Source: Diphasiastrum complanatum
Lineage: Eukaryota > Streptophyta > Lycopodiopsida > Lycopodiales > Lycopodiaceae
NCBI GenBank assembly: GCA_029204225.1
Contig: CM055096.1
Span: 32,625,076-32,689,075, forward strand
Length of the DNA: 64,000 bases
Direction: 5' to 3'
Shown: one piece after another, positions 22,030-64,000 of the stretch
How positions within the stretch are numbered: position 1 is the stretch's first letter
Layout: every line of letters begins with the position of its first letter
The notes under the pieces: model-generated
The model's input: only the letters and a program-made list of their open reading frames with translations
The model's database searches: none
What the model was told of the DNA's origin: nothing
Program-made: the position numbers and the translations under genes

Positions 22030-24290
22030 CACAGTTGAGGAAGCTTTGTCACATGCCGATTTAGATCTTTGAAAAGAAGCAATAGACAAGGAGTACAACT
22101 CATTGTTGAAGGACAACACATGGACTATCACCAAGCTATCAGTAGACAAAAAAAAATCGACAGAAATGGATCTTTAAGATCAAATACAAACCAAACAGCA
22201 GTATCGACAGAAGGAAAACTCGACTCATGGCAAGGGGATTTTCACAAATTTCCAATATCGGCTACTTTGAAACCTTTAGCCCAGTGGTCAAATACACTTC
22301 CATTCGATTGCTACTATCATATGCTGCTGCAACAGATATTGAGGTACACCAGATAGATGTACAAACTTCATAAAGCTTTGTATGGTCTGAAGCAATCGTC
22401 TAGAGCATGGTGTCATCGAATGAACACATTCTTGACCGATCATGGATTTGAACCAAGCTTTGCAGACTATAATGTATATTTCAAAGCTATCAATCAATTC
22501 TTTGTCATCATCACACTCTACGTAGATGATACGTTACTATTTAGCAACAATATCGAACTGACAAATGATACAAAGATGATGCTATCCCAAGAATTCGAGA
22601 TGATAGATCTTGGAGAAGCGCATTACTGTCTTCGGATTCAGATACATAGAGATAGAAGCAGAAGACTTCTCTATATTGTGAAAAATCTGCAAAATTTGAC
22701 CAAGAATGGATCCTAAAATGATCCACAAGAGTGATTGGATGTTAGATACAATTGATCTACCAATCTACACAAGATTTAGATCAATCTAGATCAAATTTAG
22801 ATGAGAAAATCTAACAAGAACAATCATAAAGGAATGGGAATTGTACTTGCTGGTTTCACACGTGTGAAAACATGTCAGAGTACGAAATCCAGCCTAAAAT
22901 CAAAGTACAATATGATAGGAACTCAAAACTATCAAGAAAAATCAAGACAAATGATGAAATTGACAAGAATTGCCTCCAAAACCAAGATTGGTGTTGCTTG
23001 TTGATTACGGCCAAATGTGGTTCTATATATACAAAAAGTGGTAGCTCGTGATACTGATCATCCCTCTAATCTCACATGTGTGAGGGTGCTTTGTCATGTG
23101 ATGATTCATCATGCAAAATTGACGCTTGGACAAAACCTTTTATTTGGCGCACTTTTGGTCCATTTTTCTTCTATGTAGAGAACTAGGAAAAACTCTTCTA
23201 GAAGTGCAAATTCGACTTCCTCAGTTTATTCCACACGTGTGAGCAGACCTCTACACATGGGATTTGACACCTAATCTCATGATGTGGCTTCATGCAATCT
23301 TTAGATTGATGCCATGTGGCATATGACTAAAAAACATGATTTTGGTCTTTTTAGCCAATAGAACTTGATTTAGACTATATGAACAAACTATATGATTGTA
23401 CTACATGAAAGGTACATCTATTTCACACGTGGGAATAGGCTCCACACATGTGTAATCATCCTATATACATAGATTTGGACTTGACCAAGTATAATTCTTG
23501 CATTTTTCACATATATCACCCAACAAAGGTACTTTGATAATTTGTTGACGAAATTCAATTTTATGAATTGCAAGTTTGTACATAATCCCATGGATCTAGG
23601 TCTAAAACTATCCGAGGAGCAATGCCCTCTAACCAATGAGGAGAAGGCCGAAATGAAGGGGTATCCATATCAATCGATTATCGGATTCCTGATGTATGCA
23701 ACGATCTCTACCGGGTCCGATCTTGCATACACCATCAGTTCCTTGAGCCAATATATGGCCAACCCTAGTATGATCAACTGGAAAGCTCTTTTCAAAGTAA
23801 TTAGATATGTACGAGCTACTATTGACTTCTGTATCTGCTATGGTGATGTTGATTCATCCGATATCCATACACTTCATGGATATATAGATGCAAATTGGTC
23901 AGGCGATAAAGACACCAGAAGATCCACTTTTGGGCTTGTCTTCCTGTTCAATAATGATACAATATCTTGGAACAGTCGAAAACAGACCTCCATTGCAATG
24001 TCATCTACAGAATCTGAGTACATTGCAGCCTCTCAAACTACTAAAGAGACAATTTGGTTGAAGAATTTATTGTCTGATATTGGTCTCAAACAATTTGCTC
24101 CAACAATTATTGTGCAAAAATCAAAGTGCTATTGCATTATCGATCAATCCTAGATTTCAATCTAGGAGCAAGCACATCAAAATTAAGTACCACTACATCA
24201 GGAGCAAGATACTCAACAAGGAGGTAAGTATGAAATTTTGTAGAACCTAGTAAATGACAGCTGATATATTTACAAAAGGGTTAAATCAGA
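22030..24290 (+). pseudogene. Ty1/copia RT-RNase H pseudogene, 5'-truncated
   Basis: RT begins near 22030 (EEALSHADLDL) and is readable across frames: KEYNSLLKDNTW, RQKWIFKIKYKPN, GYFETFSPVVKYTSIR, KLHKALYGLKQSSRAW and the catalytic box LYVDDTLLFSNN with both Asp kept. The MDVKTAFLNG segment normally before KLHKALYGL is deleted. After an 835-bp insertion (22677-23511) the frame resumes at 23542 with CKFVHNPMDLGLKLSEEQ. The RNase H then shows GYIDANWSGDKDTRRSTFG, IAMSSTESEYIAAS and a final KHIKIKYHYIRSKI...TADIFTKGLN near 24290. Gag, protease, integrase and the 5' LTR are absent. Confidence 0.88.
22677..23511. mobile_element. 835-bp insertion with 10-bp terminal inverted repeats (solo LTR or small DNA element)
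   Basis: The insert begins TGTGAAAAAT and ends ATTTTTCACA, and is flanked by TATAT on both sides (22672-22676 and 23512-23516). Removing it rejoins the copia text LLYISP...YFDNLLTKF. TG...CA ends with a 5-bp duplication fit a solo LTR, and a TATA-like CTATATATACAAA near 23023 supports that. The 10-bp perfect inverted ends would also suit a small non-autonomous DNA transposon. No coding sequence is seen. Five CACACGTGTG-like palindromes lie inside it. Confidence 0.8.
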
Positions 24291-24353
24291 AAACACACAA
24301 TTTTTTGTGTGCTATTTTGAATTTGAAAATCAAGGCGTTCAAGAATCCATATT

Positions 24354-24362
24354 AAGGGGGGG
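24354..24362 (+). promoter_or_regulatory. Copia polypurine tract
   Basis: AAGGGGGGG directly precedes TGTTGGATTTCTG, the start of the 3' LTR of the truncated copia element. Confidence 0.8.
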
Positions 24363-24960
24363 TGTTGGATTTCTGTCCTCTTCATCCCTCTCTCTCTGCT
24401 AATCTAGATCCATGTAAATACTTAGCCGTCGCATACTTTGCAGAAATACACTTGTTTTCTAACAATTTGCATAAATACAAAAGAATCAGTGATAGTGTTT
24501 TTCCGATTGTTCGGACATCTTCGACTATTCGGTCATCCTTGATTATTTGGCCATCTTCAATTGTTCTGCCATCCTCGATAGTTCGACCATCTCGGACCAT
24601 CTGACCAGATTCGATTATTCGGCCATCCTCGAATAATCGGCCGCAATCCGACTATCGGTGGATCAACAAGCACATTGACTCATGCCCGGACGAAATCTCC
24701 AACAGAACAAGATGCTGTCCGAAGGCAGTCCCAACAACACGTAGTGCCTTAATCCATATGTATATATCCAACAACTTATAAGTTGCTCGGTTAGCTCCTA
24801 AGACAAGAAGAGATCGATCAGTTACACACATATTGTAGTCGATCAATCGAACATATAGAGCACAATTGTTTTGTTCTTTCTCTCTGTTATCACAGAGTAT
24901 TGATTCCAAAAGAACACAACTTTGTCTGCATTCAAACGGTATTTTCTTCACGGCTGAATA
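24363..24960 (+). repeat. 3' LTR of truncated copia element (right end uncertain)
   Basis: It starts TGTTGGATTT after the purine tract. A TATA-like ATGTATATATCC lies near 24755 and a GTTCTTTCTCTCTG stretch follows. The 5' LTR is missing from the window, so the right boundary cannot be set by comparison. An 18-bp minisatellite lies inside. Confidence 0.7.
24505..24648. repeat. 18-bp minisatellite in copia LTR, eight units
   Basis: Consecutive 18-base units start at 24505, 24523, 24541, 24559, 24577, 24595, 24613 and 24631, with the consensus GATTRTTCGGCCATCYTC. The sixth and last units are divergent. Because 18 is a multiple of three, the reverse strand shows a six-residue repeat (RTIEDG), which is not evidence of a gene. 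Confidence 0.9.
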
Positions 24961-25472
24961 ATCATTGTTCTATAATCTAGGTCGTGTATGCTGTGATTGC
25001 ATGAGCACTTTTATTCATGTTCAGATCGATTCCTACTTGCAGATAAACTTATTCGTAAATTAAATTGCATTCATATGACTGATAACATACGTCGATTTGT
25101 CGCTCTAGTTTCCGCACCTCATACGCTTCCGCAAAGCTAAATCTAAAACTATATTAACTTGTGCATGGCTATGGAATCGATCGTATCGATCCGGTGACTT
25201 TGAAGCCGTGATCAAGTAGGACAACATTCGATCTGTCGAAGTCGGTCTGAATCCGATAGACGTAGTTGTATGCACTGAGGATTTTTGCTAGGTTCTCTCT
25301 GTCGCGACGCGTAGACTCTTGCAGCGGCGCCAAAATCCCAATAACTATAACTTGTCACGCGGAGATTCGTTCCCATGAGAGTGATAACATAGTTCAGATT
25401 CATACACATGCTTATGATTCAACATGTAACACTATGATCATATTAGCTCTAGTTCATCAAAGATAAAGCTTA

Positions 25473-25529
<57 letters not shown>

Positions 25530-25939
25530 ATAAAAAGTATAACAAGATTCAATCCCAACAATTTGCAAATCCAAATAATAAGAAAATCTAAATAAAACAT
25601 GAGAGATGGAGCAAGAGGAAGAGCAAGGACATTTGATTTGCAAACCAACAGAGGTTCCACTTGCTTGATTAAAATGAGCATGAAAATGAATCACAAAGTA
25701 CCACTATATATATTGAATTTTAGGGCCTTGGTCTCAAATCCTATTAGCCAGTTTCTACTTCCCTTATTATTTAAGATTTGAATTTGGGAGGAACCTTTTT
25801 TATTCACTAACTTGACTATTAGGCCTTGCGACATTTAACTTTTGCAAAAAGGCCTAATTTTTTTTTATTAAATTTTAACTAATCAAATAAATATGTGATC
25901 ATCCAGTTGGAATTACACTTTACAAATTGTATTGTATGT
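24961..25939. other. Intergenic DNA with a (CT)n array
   Basis: No gene is supported. A (CT)n microsatellite occupies about 25473-25528 and creates Arg-Glu repeat frames on the reverse strand. It follows ATAAAGCTTACTTTCTCT, which resembles the 3' end of LINE A in this window (ATAAAGCTTTCTCT), so it could be a very short LINE remnant. Confidence 0.45.
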
Positions 25940-25956
25940 GTTTAAATTGGTGAATG

Positions 25957-26035
25957 CTTCTTGGTTTCTAAGGGGAGGCTCGAACCTGGGAACAAAGAAA
26001 CTTTGGATGCCAAGCCAACCAACTCAGCCAACCCC
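25957..26035 (-). mobile_element. tRNA-derived SINE, 79 bp, with 17-bp target duplication
   Basis: On the minus strand it starts GGGGTTGGCTGAGTTGG. It has an A-box-like TGGCTGAGTTGG (26019-26030) and a B-box-like GGTTCGAGCC (25977-25986), with tRNA-like spacing. The 17-bp sequence GTTTAAATTGGTGAATG flanks it exactly at 25940-25956 and 26036-26052, as expected for LINE-mediated insertion. There is almost no body or A tail beyond the tRNA-like unit. A related copy lies at 60944-61018. It sits about 90 bp upstream of the predicted start codon of the host gene. Confidence 0.85.
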
Positions 26036-26142
26036 GTTTAAATTGGTGAATGGAGTTTGTGAAAAAGTAAACACTATTTTAAAATAGAATTCCTTGCTTT
26101 ATTAATAAATCATGGGAGCGTGTGTGTATATGTTTTCTAGCT

Positions 26143-59865
<33,723 letters not shown>

Positions 59866-60943
59866 AAAAAATTTGCGATCGATTTTGGCATTGCAGCATT
59901 CTTTTTAAGTTGCAAAGGTAACTTAGTATAGTTTTTGGAATGCAGTAAATTCAACTTTTAATGTTGGCCTTGATATTTGCACATTACACATTTATTGCAT
60001 TCATAGATCAGGAACTTATACCTAGGAGTTTATTAGTATCTTCTCTTATGATGTCCACTCATGTTCCTCAGCAGAACTAAATCTTATGCCTAAGTAATAC
60101 AAAAGAGGGTTCATATTGTAAATATTAAAAGTCTTTTTGATGATATTACTAATCATTTTGCAGCATTTCTATTTGTAGTCGTGCTTGAATTTTACAAGTC
60201 TCCTCTTGTCTGCCTCAAACATGCGTGGTATATTAACCATGAAAATACTGTGAAGGACCAATATTGCTATTATTCTGGATGATGTTGCTTTTCTTTTTGA
60301 GGACAGTGGCTATTTTGCAATTGCCAAGTCATAACTGAAATTGCAGTGCTTATATTCTGACATTCAACCCTTGTAGTTATGTCAATATATTTTGTATTTT
60401 ATATGAAGACCTGAAATAACTTTCATCATCATCAGAATGATATTGAAAATTATTTTCTCATGCAGGTGGAGCTCAGTCTTGCTAAAGGATATGGCTAACT
60501 AGCTTCTTGAGCTCCGCTGTCCTGGCTCCAAAAGTTCCCACCATATCACGTGCAACAACCTCATCTTTTTTATGGGCAAATTTCTAGCAAAGTGGCCTTG
60601 CTCTTCATTGGACTGGATCTTGTCTTACTCATCGAACAAGAGCATGGTGCCCTAAAAGTGCCATATGTGGTTGAGCTTGTTTTTGACGGTTGCATTTGAC
60701 ATGTACAATACCGAAGACTTTGAGGATGAGTTGATGGAAGAAGTTACACCACTCATGCCATTTGATATGTATCTATGTCATCCTGCACCAATGTTCGAAC
60801 ACCTGCAAACATGAAGTGTTTTGCAAGTGGAATAAAGCACATGGCAACAAGATCAAGCACAAACACAAAAAGTAATCACAGGATATTGTGATAACCTTGT
60901 ATGGAATCACAAAATACCATGGCCTGTGTTCACCCTTATGTGT
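59866..60943. other. 3' flank of host gene
   Basis: No further coding region is seen. It probably contains the 3' UTR. An alternative acceptor lies near 60466. Confidence 0.45.
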
Positions 60944-61018
60944 CTTGGTTTCCAAGGGGGACTTGAACCTGGGACCAAAGAAACTTTGGATGCCAAGCTA
61001 GCTAACCGAGCCAATCCT
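60944..61018 (-). mobile_element. tRNA-derived SINE, second copy
   Basis: About 75 bases match the SINE at 25957-26035. On the minus strand a clear B-box GGTTCAAGTCC is present; the A-box (TGGCTCGGTTAGC) is less well kept. CCAAAGTTTCTTTGGTCCCA is shared with the first copy. No convincing target duplication was found. Confidence 0.7.
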
Positions 61019-61739
61019 TGGATCTAGGTTCTCATCTTTATGAAGAACATGTACAATACCTAAACTATTTCAAGGATGGGCTAATGCTCTAGCAATCATG
61101 CCATTTGACATGTGTCTATTTCATCCTACGCTAATATTCGAACACCTTCCACAAATTTGCAAGTGGAACACAACACATGCAATGTCTCTACTATGATCCA
61201 AGTGTGTACTCATGGCTGGTTGTTATCTTACATAAGTTCAATCGCATGAGCAAAATATGTTGCAACGAGCATGATAAAAGGGTATGCAAGTCTTTGGGTG
61301 CTAGCTTTTCATGTGCAACTTAATGTGAAACGTGGCATGAGCACGCTGCTCCTAGTTTTAATAATTGACCATGGAAAGCTTAGGTTGCCAATGTCTTGCA
61401 TCAACAAGTCAATGTAGTGTGAATTTCTTAGAGTCTACAAACATGTTTAATATAGGTATTGTGAGTTTGATGAAGTGGAGTGGTTAGTAGAAGAGTTATA
61501 CTTTTGAAGGGAGTTGAGGTGGTGGTCTTAGAGGCTTTGCATATGTGGTACGTACTAATTTGCTTGAGAGGATGTGATCCAAATGAGATCTTGGAACAAA
61601 ATTGTTTGCATAAGTATGCTTGTATGGAGCACACCAACTTGAAGGCTTCTAATCCATCTGCATGAGTAGATCGTCAAAACATGGGAGCATTATCCTTGGG
61701 GAGAACTTAGGAGTGTTTGTTTTCTAGATGAGCTAGACC

Positions 61740-63050
61740 TTTTGGTTGTGGCTAGAGGAGCGGCACATTGTAGTCTAGTTGGATTTGGCAGTTTTTCTTG
61801 TTGTTGCCAGAAAAGAAATTCAAAGTTTGTTTTTTCACTGCTCTTAACAAAATGGTTATGACTACAAAACTTTGTGATCTTGTAGTTTGTTGACCACTAG
61901 AATATGCTCCAAAGACTTGCTTTGCAATGAAAGACAAGTTGAGACAAGTTGATGGACAATTTCATGTTCAACATAGCAAAAAAGACATTCTTGGTTAAAG
62001 GTATAGAGCCATTTATGTCTAAGTAGAAAAGAATTCTCAAGGATGCAATAGGTAAGGTTCTTACTTTGACAATGGGCTTAGAAAACAAATGATAAGGACT
62101 TGACAATCGCATTTAGATTGAGCATTATATGTTGACCATTTAGCAAATAGGGTTGGTGATGGATTTCCTTTCATAGTAGGTGGTAGAAAAGCCAAGAGTT
62201 GGCTTTTGGAGTTTGTCAAAGATCTTGACAAGTGAGAATGGGGTCTAAAAGAGAGAGATATTGGGTGTTACTTAGCATGGCACTAGGAACTTAGCTAATA
62301 TGGTTAATGACAAAGGTCACTTTGATGTGAAAAGATAGTAAGGCCTTTCTTAAATGAAGAGATGGTAGTGTTGGGGTTGTTGAAATGAAGGGTTTTTTTC
62401 CATCAAGTTGGGGTGAGTTAGAGCACCAAATGTTTTTCAAGGCATGGACTTTGTCTATGGATATCCACTTATATACATGATTTTTTTTGAGAAATAAAAG
62501 ATATGATGGGAAAAGTGGGAACAACGATAGTGGGACATGTATTGGAATATAAGTTATTTCTAGTGTTGGTTTGTGTCAATGAGTTTTTCAAGTTTACATG
62601 AAAGAAGGAAGTGGTTCTTGATGTTGAGAGTGTGTATGCCAAGGCCACCCCTTTTGGTAGTCGAGATACAAATGAATCTTAAAAGAAAATTTGAGGTTAT
62701 TATTATAGAGAAAAAATTTCAAAGTGTGAGTTATTGAGTTGATAAAAGCTTTGGCCTAGACTTGGCTCGACAAAAAAAAAATTGGGTAGGTAAAAATGAT
62801 GCTTTTGATAAAAAGAACACCTAGATATTGTATTGAGGGTCATATGGATAGTTTGTGGTTGTCAAAAAAAAGAAAACCAATCTATGTTTCGCTTGTTGGA
62901 AATAAAGATCCCAAGGAGTCTAGTTATGATGTGTGGGGGTGATGGGAAACCTTAAAATGATACTTAAAGGGAGAGGAGAGTCGTAAGAACTATAAAAGAA
63001 TTTAGACTTTTCTCAACTAGTGGTCAAAGAAGAGTTGAAACAAAAGGATG
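61740..63050 (-). pseudogene. Decayed L1-type LINE, C-terminal region
   Basis: Across many stops and shifts the minus strand reads SLGIFISNKRNIDW near 62900, a TTKRGGLGIHTLNIKNHFLL stretch near 62650 followed by CKLEKLIDTNQ, and at 62112-61897 FYLDINGSIPLTKNVFF and LSQLVFHCKASLWSIF. These correspond to the post-RT region of plant L1 elements (KGGLGIRDL..N.ALL) and their zinc-binding end (HLFLHC...W). It differs from LINEs A-E. The RT itself is not clearly visible. Confidence 0.6.
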
Positions 63051-64000
63051 CCAAACAATGTGGAGAAATTGTTCATTTAGCTTGGTAAAGTTAGTGATAT
63101 GGTTAGCAAAGAGTTGATCTAATACATGTTCGTTAGGGATATCAGTGGCTTCACGGTTGCCTCCCAAGATTGTGCTTAATTGGCCCAATCAAGTGATTGT
63201 CATGGAGTTAAAATCCTTTATGAAAATTTTTGTATTCATTTGAAAGTTAATTGAAATGTGTAAGATGGTGACACCATTGAACAATGAGCCAAGGTGAGTG
63301 ATCAATAAGAAAGTAGGGCTAGTGAGTCCATTCAATGAAATGAGAAATTGGATGCGCTTCTTAAGTCTATCAAAAGGTCACTTGTTAGCTTCAAATTTGA
63401 AAATTTGCTAGTTGAGTCTTAATGCACTTAAAATTCTAGTTGTTTAGCTTTATATGTTGTTCGGAAAGATGGCAAGCAATTATGAGATTGAAATTTTTTT
63501 AAACTCCAACGTGAGAGGCCGGTTGCCTTTCAAAGTAGAAAAGTTGAGTGATGCACATGTCAAGTATAGTCATGAATATGAACTTTTTGATGTTATCCAT
63601 GTTACAAGACACATATGCACTAGCTTAAATACTTATGTAAGCAATTAGACTTGAGAGAGATAGATAGTCTAAATTCACGCAAGAGTTTAGTTATAAGATT
63701 TGATAATTTAAGGGAGCTGCTTATAGGGTAGTTGATGTTGTTAGTATAATTAGTAAAGCAAATATCTTTTCCTTCATTAAAATAGCTATTGAATATTACA
63801 TTTTCCTCAAAGGACTCTATCAATCTAATCCACACTTTTGATAGATTAGGCAAATAGTCCAAACAAATAAACAAATTCACTCAAGTGATGGTAATGGGAT
63901 GCAATATATTTCACATTTTGGGAGAAAAGAAATAGGAAATCAGTTTTGTTTTCAAAATGAGTACTAGCTAAAGATAATAAGGTTTGTGTCCACAGAATGA
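63051..64000. other. No gene recognised
   Basis: This is AT-rich DNA with short frames lacking known motifs. It may be more of the decayed LINE, but I could not align it. Confidence 0.4.

Noticed and set aside
25457-25694. Arg-Glu repeat open frames on the minus strand
   Set aside because: They are translations of the (CT)n microsatellite; there is no conserved sequence around them.
25957-26035. A functional tRNA gene
   Set aside because: A- and B-box-like motifs are present, but no proper anticodon arm or acceptor pairing could be drawn, and the 17-bp flanking duplication marks a retroposed SINE.
60466-60500. Alternative last exon VELSLAKGYG-stop after TTTCTCATGCAG
   Set aside because: The splice acceptor and phase fit, but the exon at 59818 fits equally and comes first. 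Kept only as a possible alternative end.

Overview
The window is plant nuclear DNA. It holds Ty1/copia elements primed by initiator tRNA-Met, Ty3/gypsy chromoviruses with C-terminal chromodomains, a Tat-like gypsy element with a second (archaeal-type) RNase H, LINEs, a tRNA-derived SINE and long AT-rich introns. One host gene (26143-59865) is mostly intron, which suggests a vascular plant with a large, repeat-rich genome, possibly a gymnosperm. The species cannot be named from the sequence. There is no bacterial gene, operon, CRISPR array or intact tRNA/rRNA gene.

Layout. 1-6620: a minus-strand gypsy RNase H-integrase, split at one point by a complete but decayed copia element (98-5689; 5-bp target duplication AAATG). 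6626-17981: two ~0.95-kb direct repeats enclosing a scrambled Tat-like gypsy in which gag (-), protease-RT-RNase H (+) and second RNase H (-) face different ways. 17982-19450: a decayed gag of a related element. 19451-21650: AT-rich DNA with no gene seen. 22030-24960: a 5'-truncated copia (RT, RNase H, 3' LTR), itself split by an 835-bp insertion. 25957-26035: a 79-bp tRNA-derived SINE with a 17-bp target duplication.

26143-59865: four in-phase exons (26143-26315, 26641-26725, 57771-57998, 59818-59865) that would encode a 177-residue protein. The second intron is about 31 kb and contains everything in between: LINE D, chromovirus 2 with chromovirus 1 inside it, small hAT-like elements built from CGGTTCGAA blocks, LINE C, LINE A interrupted by an RT-less chromovirus (TSD TCAAG), LINE B, two further gypsy fragments and a displaced LINE piece. 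60944-61018 is a second SINE copy. 61740-63050 is a decayed L1-type LINE.

How it fits together. The elements form nested layers that can be ordered by LTR divergence counted by eye: chromovirus 1 about 1.5 %, the 6626/17020 repeats about 3 %, the copia element about 4 %, the RT-less chromovirus about 5 %. Most LTR differences are transitions, and two catalytic aspartates of reverse transcriptases read as asparagine, as expected for methylated, silenced DNA. The most unusual items are the 31-kb intron, the RT-less chromovirus that keeps gag, protease and a complete integrase catalytic triad, the PCNA-box-like motif at the C-terminus of the LINE protein, the (CT)n 3' ends of two LINEs, and the inverted pol segment in the Tat-like element.
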